DNA from: Prevotellaceae bacterium
GTDB lineage: Bacteria > Bacteroidota > Bacteroidia > Bacteroidales > Muribaculaceae
Direction of reading: 5' to 3'
Length of the DNA stretch: 64,000 nt
Assembly (NCBI GenBank): GCA_021772015.1
Contig: JAETNS010000002.1
Coordinates: forward strand, 1-64,000
Shown: in pieces, positions 18,824 through 27,795 of the stretch
Layout: every line of letters begins with the position of its first letter
How positions within the stretch are numbered: the stretch's first letter is position 1
The notes under the pieces: model-generated
What the model was told of the DNA's origin: nothing
The model's database searches: none
Seen by the model: only the letters and a program-made list of their open reading frames with translations
Made by a program: the position numbers and the translations under genes

Positions 18824-20056
18824 TCACCCAAAGAAGATATACGCCGCGAAAATACCCGCTACCGACCCCGTTATGTCTGCCAACAGCGCATAAGGGACGG
18901 CGTAGCGGGTTTTCTTTATCCCCACCGCTCCGAAATATACCGCCAGGACATAAAACATCGTGTCGGTAGAGCCTTGTATGGCTGCCGAGACCCGCGAAAC
19001 GAACGCGTCCGCGCCGTGGGTGGCCATCAGGTCGACCATAAGTCCGCGTGAGCCGCTGCCGCTCAGCGGTTTCATCATGGCCGTCGGCAGGGCCTCGACC
19101 CATTCCGTGTCGATTCCGCAGGCAGCCACAGCCATCCTCATCCATTCCGTGACAAGGTCCATCGCTCCTGAAGCGCGGAACATCCCGATCGCGACGAGGA
19201 TCGCCACAAGATATGGAATTATTGTGACGGCTGTCTTGAATCCCTCCTTGGCTCCTTCAATGAATGCCTCGTAGACATTCATCCTGCGCCAGAGGCCGGC
19301 CATCAGGAACACAACAATCACTCCGAACAGCAATGCGTTGGCGATCAGCGAACTGTAACGTTCGACCCGCTCACCGTCCATCCCGGAGAAAAACCATACC
19401 ATCAGCCCGATAACCACCATCATTCCGCCAAGCCACAGCAACAATACCGGGTCGAGCAACCTGATACGTTGTTTCAGGCAGAGGGCCACGATCCCGACCA
19501 GTGTTGACACGAAGGTCGCCATGAGTATCGGCAGGAAGACATCGGTCGGATTGGCCGCTCCGGCCTGGGCGCGGTACATCATTATGGATATGGGTATGAA
19601 ACAAAGCCCCGACGCGTTGAGGATCAGGAACATGATCATCGCGTCGGTAGCGGTGTCCTTTTTCTTGTTGAGGGTCTGCAGCTCCTGCATGGCTTTCAGC
19701 CCCAGTGGGGTGGCGGCGTTGTCGAGGCCGAGCATGTTGGCCGAGACATTCATGAATATCGAACCCATCGCCGGATGGCCTTTTGGGACACCGGGGAAAA
19801 GACGGCAGAACAACGGCGAGATCAGCCGTCCGAAAAAGCCGATGACTCCGGCCCGCTCACCGATTTTCATCAGTCCCAGCCATAACGACAGGATTCCGGT
19901 CAGACCGAGAGAAATCTCGAAAGCTGTCGCGGCGGAGGTGAAGGAGGATCCCATTATGTCGCTCCATATCCCGACCTCGCCGCAGAAGAGAGAACGGTAC
20001 AGGGCGACCACAAAGGCCAGCAGAAAAAACGCTATCCAGATATAATTCAGGGCCAC
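18824..20056 (-). CDS. Fused SpmA/SpmB-type nucleoside-recognition membrane protein
   Basis: About 410 residues and multi-spanning. The N-terminal half (LNYIWIAFFLLAFVVALYRS, then GLTGILSLWLGLMKIGE, SANMLGLDNAATPLGLKAM) matches SpmA. The C-terminal half (GAKEGFKTAVTIIPYLVAI, MKPLSGSGSRG, GSTDTMFYVLAVYFG) matches SpmB. The fusion is common in Bacteroidetes, which do not sporulate. Its role there is unknown, though Gate-domain transport is plausible. The frame opens at 20329. I place the start at GTG 20056 because family members begin at this L-N-Y-I-W segment and because the divergent PAP2 promoter and coding start lie beyond. ATG 20104 is the alternative. Confidence 0.85.
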   Translation of the reverse strand: MALNYIWIAFFLLAFVVALYRSLFCGEVGIWSDIMGSSFTSAATAFEISLGLTGILSLWLGLMKIGERAGVIGFFGRLISPLFCRLFPGVPKGHPAMGSIFMNVSANMLGLDNAATPLGLKAMQELQTLNKKKDTATDAMIMFLILNASGLCFIPISIMMYRAQAGAANPTDVFLPILMATFVSTLVGIVALCLKQRIRLLDPVLLLWLGGMMVVIGLMVWFFSGMDGERVERYSSLIANALLFGVIVVFLMAGLWRRMNVYEAFIEGAKEGFKTAVTIIPYLVAILVAIGMFRASGAMDLVTEWMRMAVAACGIDTEWVEALPTAMMKPLSGSGSRGLMVDLMATHGADAFVSRVSAAIQGSTDTMFYVLAVYFGAVGIKKTRYAVPYALLADITGSVAGIFAAYIFFG

Positions 20057-20138
20057 GAGAAAAAGATTGGTTAAAATTGCCGTAAAGTTAGCCAAAATCA
20101 CCATAGATTTTTGTAACTTTGCGCAGTTTTGACCAACA

Positions 20139-21113
20139 ATGCCGACTTTTAGAACATCACATATAAGAAATATGATGAGGATGGTGATATTCACCATTCT
20201 TATCGTATTCCCCACGGCTATTTTTGCAGCCATTCCTGACGGCATTGAGGCTGTTGCCGATACTGTCTCACTCATCGTTGATCCCTCCCTTACCCCCGAC
20301 GAAGTGTATGGCGACACTGTCGTGGTCATTTCCCCGCAAACAGAGACAACAACTTTTCCTCATGAGGATCATACACACGATTTCCATTGGGAACAATTCG
20401 CCATTCCCGCCGGAGTGACTACTTTGTCATCTCTCTTCGTGAGAACCCCCAAGCTGGTGCAGGCAAGACATTGGGTACAGCAGCAGCTCGCCAACAAGAC
20501 CGGGCAACCAAAGACTGCGGTGGACGATTATCTGCAATACGCTCCCATGCTCGCTTCCTACGCAATTTATTTCTGCGGAGTAAAAGGAGAACATAACCTG
20601 TTGGACCGTACTATCATCCTCGCGATGAGCTACGCCACTTTCGCCGTGGTCAACCATACTATGAAATTCGCATTTGACGAGCGGCGCCCGAACTCCGGCG
20701 CTCTGAACTCGTTCCCATCCGGCCATACGGGAACCGCTTTTGTCGGCGCGGAATTCCTTAGGCGCGAATACTGGCACACCAACAAATGGATCGGGGTCGC
20801 CGGTTACGCCTGTGCCGTGGCAGTCGCCTACATGCGTGTCTACAACAACCGTCACTGGATCAACGATGTGGTCGGAGGAGCCGCCATCGGCTACATCTCT
20901 ACCGCCTTCGCCTATTGGCTATACCCCAAAATCTTCCGCCGCCGCGCCGCTCTCCATCGCCAGGAACTCCTGCGCCGCATCGATCCCGAAGCCTCCCCCT
21001 CACATCTCCCCTCCGGCATTTCCACCTCCGTCCCCGACCGTTCCCTGAAATGTTTCGCCACCCCCTACGCCTCCACCACCTCCGTCGGCCTCTCCTGCCT
21101 CCTCACCTTCTGA
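20139..21113 (+). CDS. PAP2-family membrane phosphatase
   Basis: A 324-residue lipid phosphatase-like protein. The signal or membrane segment is at residues 13-31. The three PAP2 signatures are present: K176 to RP183 (KFAFDERRP), PSGH at 193-196, and R233...H239...D243 (RVYNNRHWIND). Such enzymes hydrolyse phosphatidate or undecaprenyl pyrophosphate at the outer face of the inner membrane, and the substrate here is unknown. The C-terminal 50 residues are low-complexity (Ser/Pro-rich) after a basic stretch. A TAACTTTG -7 box is at 20114-20121. Confidence 0.9.
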   Translation: MPTFRTSHIRNMMRMVIFTILIVFPTAIFAAIPDGIEAVADTVSLIVDPSLTPDEVYGDTVVVISPQTETTTFPHEDHTHDFHWEQFAIPAGVTTLSSLFVRTPKLVQARHWVQQQLANKTGQPKTAVDDYLQYAPMLASYAIYFCGVKGEHNLLDRTIILAMSYATFAVVNHTMKFAFDERRPNSGALNSFPSGHTGTAFVGAEFLRREYWHTNKWIGVAGYACAVAVAYMRVYNNRHWINDVVGGAAIGYISTAFAYWLYPKIFRRRAALHRQELLRRIDPEASPSHLPSGISTSVPDRSLKCFATPYASTTSVGLSCLLTF

Positions 21114-21209
21114 GGATAATCTAATGTGTAGGTCGTTTTCAATGCTTTCTCCGATGGATATCGGAAAAAAGTTGTAACTTTGTAAGCAAAGGAACAACAT
21201 GCGTGTCTT

Positions 21210-22916
21210 ATGAGCGACTGTCTGAAGATTTTTTGTGAGAACACCGGGGAATATGTCGATATCCGGGGGGGCGAGACTCTATTGGAGATCGCCGGCAGGA
21301 TCGGCCATGATCGGCTCGGACTGAAATACCGGGAGATCTGCGCGTTGGTCAACAATAAGAATGAGCCTCTGCGTTATCAGGTGTTCGCTCCCAAGATGGT
21401 CAGGTTTCTTGATCGCGGGGCCGCTTCGGGATTCCGGGTCTACACGCGTTCGCTCTGTATGATGCTCTATTGCGCTGTCAGGGAGGTGGTCCCGGAGGCG
21501 CGGTTGCGGATAGTCCACTCTATTTCGGGGGGATGGTACTGCCGTCTGTTCGTGCCCGACACGGAGCAGGAAAAGGAGGTGCCGTTGCCGGTTGACGCGT
21601 CGTTGCTTGACAGACTGTACGGGGCGATGAGGGATCTGCGCGACCGTGATCTTCCTTTCGATAGGGAGGAGCGGTTGACCGGTGACATCATCGGGAAGTT
21701 CCGCGAGGAGGCGCTTTTCGACAAGGTGACTCTTCTTGAGACAGTTCATGAGCTTTACACGACAGTCTACCGTCTGAATGCCACTCTTGACAGTTATTAC
21801 GGGGCCTTGGCTCCTTCTACGGGAGTGATAGACACCTTCTCGCTGGAACCTTATAAGAAAGGTTTCCTTCTTCTGGGCGTTGACCGTAAGAATCCGGATA
21901 TACCGGCTCAACCGGTGACGCAGGAGAAGATGTATGAAGCGTTCAACGAGAACCTGCGCTTCAACCGTATCATCGGTGTAAGCAATGTGGGGGAACTCAA
22001 CAAGGCGGTGTTGTCAAACCGTACGGCTCAGCTCATAAATGTGGCGGAAGCCCTGCATGACAAGAAGATCGCGGCGATCGCCGATGAGATAGCGCGCCGT
22101 TACCATGAGGGGGGAGCCAGGGTGATACTTGTCGCCGGGCCCTCATCTTCAGGCAAGACGACATTCACCAAACGTCTGGCGATATACCTGCTGACCAATC
22201 TCCTCCAGCCGGAGATGATATCCCTCGACAATTATTTCGTGAACCGCGACAAGACTCCGCGTGACGAGACCGGCGACTACGACTATGAGTCGCTTTACGC
22301 CCTCGATCTGCCGCAGTTCAACGCCGACCTGACAGCGTTGCTACGGGGAGAGACGGTAGACATGCCGACATATAATTTCGAGCTTGGCCAAAGACAGTAC
22401 AAGGGAGACCGCCTGCATATCGGCCCCAACACCATACTTCTGCTCGAGGGTATCCACGGACTCAACCCCGAACTGACCGCTTCTATCGACGAGAAGATGA
22501 AATACAGGGTCTATGTCTCGGCGCTGACAACATTGTCGATCGACGACCACAACTGGATCCCTACAACCGACAACCGTCTGTTGAGGCGTATCATCCGTGA
22601 CCACAAATACCGTGGTGCGTCGGCGATCGAGACTCTGCGTCGCTGGCCGAGTGTGCGCCGTGGGGAAGAGCGGTGGATTTTCCCTTATCAGGAGAATGCC
22701 GACTCAACCTTCAATTCCTCGCTGATATTCGAGTTGGGAGTGATGAAGGACTACGGGGAGGCGATACTCCGTGATGTCCCCAACGACTGCCCGGAATATG
22801 CCGAGGCTTACCGCCTGCGACGCTTCCTTAGATATTTCCAGCCGATAGGGGAGAAGTCGATACCTCCCACATCCCTGTTGAGGGAATTCCTCGGAGGATC
22901 CTCTTTCAGATATTGA
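21210..22916 (+). CDS. TGS/ThrRS-like domain fused to uridine-kinase-type nucleoside kinase
   Basis: 568 residues. The first 60 resemble a TGS domain, and residues 65-200 resemble the second additional domain of threonyl-tRNA synthetase. A P-loop kinase domain follows with Walker A GPSSSGKTT at 310-318 and the uridine-kinase signature SLDNYFVNRDKTPRDETGDYD. The architecture is common in Bacteroidetes, where it is annotated as a nucleoside or uridine kinase. Phosphorylation of pyrimidine nucleosides is the likely activity. A TAACTTTG box is at 21175-21182. It appears to head a co-directional series running to the pseudouridine synthase gene. Confidence 0.85.
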   Translation: MSDCLKIFCENTGEYVDIRGGETLLEIAGRIGHDRLGLKYREICALVNNKNEPLRYQVFAPKMVRFLDRGAASGFRVYTRSLCMMLYCAVREVVPEARLRIVHSISGGWYCRLFVPDTEQEKEVPLPVDASLLDRLYGAMRDLRDRDLPFDREERLTGDIIGKFREEALFDKVTLLETVHELYTTVYRLNATLDSYYGALAPSTGVIDTFSLEPYKKGFLLLGVDRKNPDIPAQPVTQEKMYEAFNENLRFNRIIGVSNVGELNKAVLSNRTAQLINVAEALHDKKIAAIADEIARRYHEGGARVILVAGPSSSGKTTFTKRLAIYLLTNLLQPEMISLDNYFVNRDKTPRDETGDYDYESLYALDLPQFNADLTALLRGETVDMPTYNFELGQRQYKGDRLHIGPNTILLLEGIHGLNPELTASIDEKMKYRVYVSALTTLSIDDHNWIPTTDNRLLRRIIRDHKYRGASAIETLRRWPSVRRGEERWIFPYQENADSTFNSSLIFELGVMKDYGEAILRDVPNDCPEYAEAYRLRRFLRYFQPIGEKSIPPTSLLREFLGGSSFRY

Positions 22917-22948
22917 ACAACTGACCTTAAATAAAAACACTGTGAGCT

Positions 22949-24124
22949 ATGTATGATTTCGACGTTGTGATTGACCGTCACGGAACCGGCTGCGCCAAAC
23001 TGGCAGAGCTGCAGCAATTGTTCGGGAGTTCCGACCTTACCCCACTGTGGATCGCCGACATGGACTTTGCCGTCTGCCCCGAGATCACCGGGGCGTTGCG
23101 CAGGCGTATCGACCATCCTATATATGGCTACGCCGTCGCTCCTGACAGCTATTGGGAATCCATATCCCAATGGCTTGATGAACGTCACAATTTCCATGTC
23201 ACCCGAGAGGAACTGGCTTTTGTCCCCGGTGTGGTGAAAGGGATCGGTTACGCCGTCAACCACTTCTCCCGCAAGGGTGACAAGATAATCATACAGCCCC
23301 CTGTCTATCATCCTTTCAAAAGGGTGATAGAGGGTAACGGCCGTGTTGTGCTCCCCAATCCCCTTGTGCTCAAGGAGGATGGCAACTATGAGATGAATCT
23401 TGAGGAGCTGGAGGCTCTTGTAAAAGAGCATCGGCCCGCCATGATGATACTCTGCAATCCCCATAATCCTGTGGGCATACAATGGTCGCGTGAGACCTTG
23501 GCGGAGGTTGGCCGCATATGTCGCGAAGGGGGAGTGGTCTGTGTCTCCGACGAGATCCACGGTGATCTTGTCCTCCACGGCAATCCCCATTATCCTTTCG
23601 CCGCCTGCGGTGAGGACTGCGAGGCTGTGGCCGTCACTTTCGGTGCGCCATCGAAGACCTTCAACATCCCCGGCCTGGTGTCTTCATGGTGTGTGATCAA
23701 GAATCCGGATCTGCGCAAGGATTTCTACGAATGGCTGGAGGTGAACGAGTTCTCCACTCCGACATTTGTCTCCACACTCGGCACTGAGGCTGCCTACCGC
23801 AACGGAGGCCGGTGGCTTTCGGAGGCTATGGCATATATAGAGGAGAACATACGCCTTGTGAGGGAGTTTCTCAAAGAGAGAGTGCCGCAGGTCGGTATGA
23901 TCGAGCCGCAGGCCTCCTTCCTGGTGTGGATGGACTTCCGCCGTCTCGGCCTGTCGCATGACGAGCTTGTCGACCTCGTGGTCAACCGCGCGCGACTTGC
24001 CCTCAACGACGGGGAGATGTTTGGCGCGGAGGGTCACGGATTCATGCGTGTCAATGTTGCCACACCCCGCGCCTGTCTCCTGAAAGCCCTTGGTCGACTG
24101 GAGACGGCCGTAAACAGTTTGTGA
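22949..24124 (+). CDS. patB: PatB/MalY-type PLP-dependent C-S lyase (aminotransferase class I/II)
   Basis: 391 residues, fold-type I PLP enzyme. The N-terminal signature is PLWIADMDFAVCPEI, with YGYA near 59. CNPHNPVG binds the cofactor phosphate region, SDEIHGDLV carries the Asp that contacts PLP, and the Schiff-base lysine is K236 in FGAPSKTFNIPGL. This is the cystathionine beta-lyase/PatB subgroup, which cleaves C-S bonds of cysteine conjugates. It lies 32 bp after the kinase gene and 22 bp before aroA. Confidence 0.9.
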   Translation: MYDFDVVIDRHGTGCAKLAELQQLFGSSDLTPLWIADMDFAVCPEITGALRRRIDHPIYGYAVAPDSYWESISQWLDERHNFHVTREELAFVPGVVKGIGYAVNHFSRKGDKIIIQPPVYHPFKRVIEGNGRVVLPNPLVLKEDGNYEMNLEELEALVKEHRPAMMILCNPHNPVGIQWSRETLAEVGRICREGGVVCVSDEIHGDLVLHGNPHYPFAACGEDCEAVAVTFGAPSKTFNIPGLVSSWCVIKNPDLRKDFYEWLEVNEFSTPTFVSTLGTEAAYRNGGRWLSEAMAYIEENIRLVREFLKERVPQVGMIEPQASFLVWMDFRRLGLSHDELVDLVVNRARLALNDGEMFGAEGHGFMRVNVATPRACLLKALGRLETAVNSL

Positions 24125-24146
24125 GAATATAATATTATTATCTGCC

Positions 24147-25484
24147 GTGGATTACAGGATATTTCCCCCGGAAGAACTTATAGAGGAGGGAGCAGCCAGC
24201 CTCCCCCTGTCTAAATCGATATTAAACCGCCGACTTGTGCTGACGGCATTGACTCCCGGCGCGGAGCTTCCCGCGCCGAAAGGGGAGGAATGCCTCGATA
24301 TTGCCGTGATGCGTTCTGCCATCACGGCGATTACCTCTTCCCGTGAGGGGGAGACGTTGGAGATCAACGCCGGTGAATCAGGGACAGCCCTGCGGTTTTT
24401 ATGCGCTCTATGTGCCTCCCGTCTGGGAGCGGAGACGGTCCTGACCGGCGAACCGGGACTGTTGCGCCGTCCTGTAGGGGAGCTTGTCGATGCCTTGCGG
24501 AAATGCGGAGCGACCATAGAGTATCTCGGTGAAGAGGGTTTCGCCCCGTTGCGGATAGTCGGCGGACAGCTCGAAGGGGGAGAGGTGGAGGTAGATGCCA
24601 CAGTCTCCTCCCAGTTTGTCTCGGCCCTGATGATGGTCGCCCCCCTGATGAATGACGGCCTGCGGATAAAACTCTCCGGCGAACCTGCCTCATTGCCTTA
24701 CATAAAGATGACCGCCGGGATGATGCGTCGCCGTGGTGTGGAGGTAGAGCTTTCCCCGTTGGCCGTGACCGTCTCCAAAGGAAATTATTGTGAAGCTGCT
24801 GATGATGACGAAGCAGACTGGTCGGCTGCAGCTTTCTGGTATGAGGTTGTGGCGTTGACCGCCGGATGGATCACGTTGCGTGGAGAATCAGCCCCGTTGC
24901 TTCTTCCGGCAGACTCTCTGCAGGGAGACGCTGTTGCCGCCCGCTTCTTTGAATGCCTCGGAGTCCTGACCGGCGAGCCTGACGAAGAAGACTCCAAGGA
25001 CAAACAAGATGAGAACGGTCTGGCTCTGTCCCCGTCGCCGGAAGTTTTCGGCCGTCTTGATCTCGACCTCAATGATTATCCCGATCTTGCCCCGGCGTTG
25101 ACCGTCACCTGCTGCATGTTGGGCGTGCCTTTCAAGTTTGTCGGGCTGAAAGCCCTTTCCATAAAGGAGACAGACCGCCTGCAGGCTCTTGTGGAAGAGA
25201 TGGACAAAGTCGGCTGCAATGTCGAGAAGATAAGGGATTCCGGCCTCGAATGGGAGGGCAAGCGCCATCCGATAGCCGCACTGCCGGAGTTTGATACCCG
25301 TGGTGACCACCGCTTGGCAATGGCTTTCGCCCCCGTGGCCGCCTATATCCCCGGAATCGTCGTCAAGGACGCGGATTGCGTGGCAAAGTCCTATCCGGGC
25401 TATTGGGATGCTCTGCGTTCCTTCGGTTTCCTGACGCTCGATCCCTCCGCTCCTCTGCCCGCAAACGATGAGGATAGCAAATAA
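24147..25484 (+). CDS. aroA: 3-phosphoshikimate 1-carboxyvinyltransferase (EPSP synthase)
   Basis: Transfers enolpyruvyl from PEP to shikimate-3-phosphate. 445 residues from a GTG start at 24147. Substrate-binding motifs: LPLSKSILNRRLVL, NAGESGTALRFL, SSQFVSALMM, KETDRLQALVEEM and DHRLAMAFAP. An acidic low-complexity insert (EPDEEDSKDKQDENG, about residues 277-291) interrupts the second lobe, and the short N-terminus is as seen in Bacteroidetes enzymes. With aroB upstream, this segment holds two shikimate-pathway genes. Confidence 0.93.
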   Translation: MDYRIFPPEELIEEGAASLPLSKSILNRRLVLTALTPGAELPAPKGEECLDIAVMRSAITAITSSREGETLEINAGESGTALRFLCALCASRLGAETVLTGEPGLLRRPVGELVDALRKCGATIEYLGEEGFAPLRIVGGQLEGGEVEVDATVSSQFVSALMMVAPLMNDGLRIKLSGEPASLPYIKMTAGMMRRRGVEVELSPLAVTVSKGNYCEAADDDEADWSAAAFWYEVVALTAGWITLRGESAPLLLPADSLQGDAVAARFFECLGVLTGEPDEEDSKDKQDENGLALSPSPEVFGRLDLDLNDYPDLAPALTVTCCMLGVPFKFVGLKALSIKETDRLQALVEEMDKVGCNVEKIRDSGLEWEGKRHPIAALPEFDTRGDHRLAMAFAPVAAYIPGIVVKDADCVAKSYPGYWDALRSFGFLTLDPSAPLPANDEDSK

Positions 25485-25499
25485 AAAGAAGACAGTTAG

Positions 25500-25556
25500 C
25501 CCTATGATAGATAACTTATGATAGAGCCCTATGATAGATAAAACTGATGATAGCCT
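25500..25556 (+). repeat. Short direct repeats between aroA and the next gene
   Basis: CCCTATGATAGATAA occurs twice (25500-25514 and 25528-25542), with TGATAG repeated between and after them. The stretch is rich in stop codons in several frames. The function is unknown. Confidence 0.6.
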
Positions 25557-25565
25557 TTTGAATAG

Positions 25566-26048
25566 ATGACAGTCTTTCTTATAATATTGGCCGCGCTTGT
25601 CGGGGTAGGGCTTCCGCTCTATATCCTCCATCGTGCCGACGAGCGTCGTTCTGTAAAAGAATCACCCCGACCGTCGGATGATGACTCGGCCGTTCAGTCC
25701 GGTGCCCGAGCGATGCGAGGGGATGAGGACCGGGAGGTCTGCTGCGGGCTTCATATGACCTGTGAGAAAGACTCGCTGTTGGCCGATGTTAGCGGTACAA
25801 TCGAATATTTCGATGACGAAGAGCTTGACCGCTTCGCCGGACGGGCGGCTGACAGCTACACTCCACAGGAAACAGATGAGTTTCGCGATGTGCTGCTGAC
25901 CCTGTTGCCGACCGATATAGCCCCTTGGGCGCGTTCCATACAGCTGCGAGGGATCACTCTCCCCCCCGAGATACGCGAAGAACTGCTCATGATAGTGGCC
26001 GAGGCCCGAGAAAGCCGTCAGAATAATGACATAGAACACTTAACTTAA
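25566..26048 (+). CDS. Small single-pass membrane protein of unknown function
   Basis: 160 residues. The N-terminal membrane segment is FLIILAALVGVGLPLYI at residues 3-20, followed by a basic-acidic linker to about residue 55. A compact domain follows with CCGLHMTCEKDSLL, an acidic YFDDEELDRFAGR stretch and the conserved-looking ALLPTDIAPWARSIQLRGI-type segment (residues 114-134). I do not recognise the family. It sits tightly between aroA and the metal permease gene. A small hairpin (GGCTGTC/GACAGCC, 26055-26078) follows the stop. Confidence 0.7.
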   Translation: MTVFLIILAALVGVGLPLYILHRADERRSVKESPRPSDDDSAVQSGARAMRGDEDREVCCGLHMTCEKDSLLADVSGTIEYFDDEELDRFAGRAADSYTPQETDEFRDVLLTLLPTDIAPWARSIQLRGITLPPEIREELLMIVAEARESRQNNDIEHLT

Positions 26049-26100
26049 ACGGTCGGCTGTCTGTTATTACTGACAGCCACTCCTTATAATTGCCTGCCAA

Positions 26101-26895
26101 TTGTTTGAATACCAGTTTTTCATAAATGCCTTGATAGGGGTATTGCTGATCTCCGCCGCTGCCGCGATGATCGGTACATACATCGTGACCCGTCGTCTGG
26201 TGGCTATTTCAGGCGGGATAACCCATGCTTGTTTCGGAGGTCTCGGCCTGGGTTGCTTCCTCGGAGTCAATCCTATGGTGCCTGCGGGAATCTTTGCCGT
26301 GGCCTCCGCCCTCGGTGTAGAATGGCTTTCGGCCCGTCATCGGGTCAGGGAAGACTCCGCGATCGCGGTGGTGTGGGCGGTCGGAATGGCCATCGGTGTG
26401 GTCTTCGTGTTCCTAACTCCCGGTTTTGTCCCCGAACTTAACACTTTCCTTTTCGGAAACATACTGACTATCTCTACAGAAGACTTGTGGGCATTCGCCC
26501 TCTATCTGCTGCTGCTCGCATGTTTTTTCAGATGGAAATACCGTCAGATACTGGCATGCGCTTTCGATCCCGATTTCGCGCGCGTGAGCCATCTCCCCGT
26601 ACGTTTCGTCAATACGGCAATGATTGTCATGGTTGCCCTGTGTATAGTTCTGACGATACGTCTAGTAGGAATAATGTTGCTTATGTCTATGATATCGTTG
26701 CCCCAGCTGACCGCCGAGGTCTTCGCGCGGCGATTCTCCGGGATGATGGGGCTGTCGGTGGTGATATCTGTCGCGAGCTGTGTTGCCGGGTTGTTTCTTG
26801 CGACGGTGATAGATGTCCCCTGTTCGGCATTGATCGTCATGGTCATGGCGGTAGTCTTCGCCGTCGCTAAGGTTGCCGGCAGCATAAGACGTTGA
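26101..26895 (+). CDS. Zinc/manganese ABC transporter permease (ZnuB/MntB family)
   Basis: 264 residues from a TTG start at 26101. It has seven or eight membrane segments of the ABC-3 type. GTYIVTRRLVAISGGITHACFGGLGLG is the family's most conserved stretch, and the loop SARHRVREDSAIAVVWAVGMAIGVVF also fits. This permease would form the channel for Zn2+ or Mn2+ uptake. No ATPase or binding protein gene is adjacent, so partners must be elsewhere. Confidence 0.9.
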   Translation: MFEYQFFINALIGVLLISAAAAMIGTYIVTRRLVAISGGITHACFGGLGLGCFLGVNPMVPAGIFAVASALGVEWLSARHRVREDSAIAVVWAVGMAIGVVFVFLTPGFVPELNTFLFGNILTISTEDLWAFALYLLLLACFFRWKYRQILACAFDPDFARVSHLPVRFVNTAMIVMVALCIVLTIRLVGIMLLMSMISLPQLTAEVFARRFSGMMGLSVVISVASCVAGLFLATVIDVPCSALIVMVMAVVFAVAKVAGSIRR

Positions 26896-26905
26896 TTGTT
26901 GTGGA

Positions 26906-27643
26906 ATGATACGCCTGGGAATAAAGATAGCGATTGTGACGATCTCGGCTCTGCTTGTCGTGGAACTGGGAATGATGGCCTACGACCGCTGGTTCGCCGA
27001 GGGGGCTGTTCCCGACCGGGGAAAATACCCCTTGCGCGGCATTGACATCTCCCATCACAACGGCGATATAGATTTCTCAAAAGTGGCCGGAAAGGAGGCT
27101 GATGTGGCCTTTGTGTATGTCAAGGCGACAGAAGGCACCGACTTCATCGATCCGGCTTTCGTCAGTAATGCCCGAAAATCCATGACTGCAGGCATTCCCA
27201 CCGGCGCATACCATTTCTTCCGCTACGACACTGACGGGGAGCTGCAGGCTCTCAACTTCATCAGCTCCATTAGAGGACGCGGTTTCAGCCTCCCTCCGGC
27301 CATAGATGTCGAGGACTGGGGGAATCCCGACGGTCATACCACTGCCTTGATTGTCGAGCGTCTGCGTACAATGACAGGCTGTCTTCTCAAAGAAGGCTAC
27401 ATGCCCGTCATCTACACCAACCTTGACGGCTATCATCGTCTGATAAAGGGGAATTTCGATGATCTTCCTCTATGGATCTCCTCATTCTCTGATCCTCCCA
27501 TCGACTCCGATCCCGACAATCTCCGATGGGACATATGGCAATACTCCCATCGCGGCGACATTCCCGGTGTCCCATCCTCTACCGATCTCAATGTCCTCAA
27601 CCCCTCCTCCGCTTTCACCCTCCCTCTTCCGTCTTCACCCTGA
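26906..27643 (+). CDS. GH25 lysozyme-type muramidase
   Basis: 245 residues. An N-terminal hydrophobic anchor (residues 6-22) precedes the GH25 barrel: GIDISHHNGDIDFSKV, FVYVKATEGTDFIDPAF, GAYHFFR, the catalytic-acid region AIDVEDWG, PVIYTN, and WDIWQYSHRG at the end. GH25 enzymes cleave the MurNAc-GlcNAc bond of peptidoglycan. An inner-membrane-anchored, periplasm-facing position is inferred. It starts 10 bp after the permease gene. The C-terminal dozen residues are Ser/Pro-rich. Confidence 0.93.
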   Translation: MIRLGIKIAIVTISALLVVELGMMAYDRWFAEGAVPDRGKYPLRGIDISHHNGDIDFSKVAGKEADVAFVYVKATEGTDFIDPAFVSNARKSMTAGIPTGAYHFFRYDTDGELQALNFISSIRGRGFSLPPAIDVEDWGNPDGHTTALIVERLRTMTGCLLKEGYMPVIYTNLDGYHRLIKGNFDDLPLWISSFSDPPIDSDPDNLRWDIWQYSHRGDIPGVPSSTDLNVLNPSSAFTLPLPSSP

Positions 27644-27717
27644 GTTCTCCCCTCCTTGGCTTTTCCTCTCTCCCCTGAAATAAGATTACCCGATGTTTAT
27701 GGAAATACGAGGCTTGG

Positions 27718-27747
27718 TTTTGGTGCGGTGAGAGGGCGTAAGCCCGA
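27718..27747 (+). repeat. Family D 30-nt leader element, copy 1
   Basis: TTTTGGTGCGGTGAGAGGGC, then GTAAGCCCGA. It contains the hairpin GGGC-GTAA-GCCC with a GNRA-type tetraloop and lies 49 nt before the RluA-type gene. The same 30-mer recurs at 50481-50510 with two mismatches. Confidence 0.7.
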
Positions 27748-27795
27748 TGATTAGCCGTCCTATTTCCCCTATTGCAAACGATAAAACAAGCTCAT

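Noticed and set aside
20057-20329. N-terminal extension of the SpmA/B-like protein
   Set aside because: Would run through the divergent PAP2 promoter and coding start; family homology begins at the L-N-Y-I-W segment.
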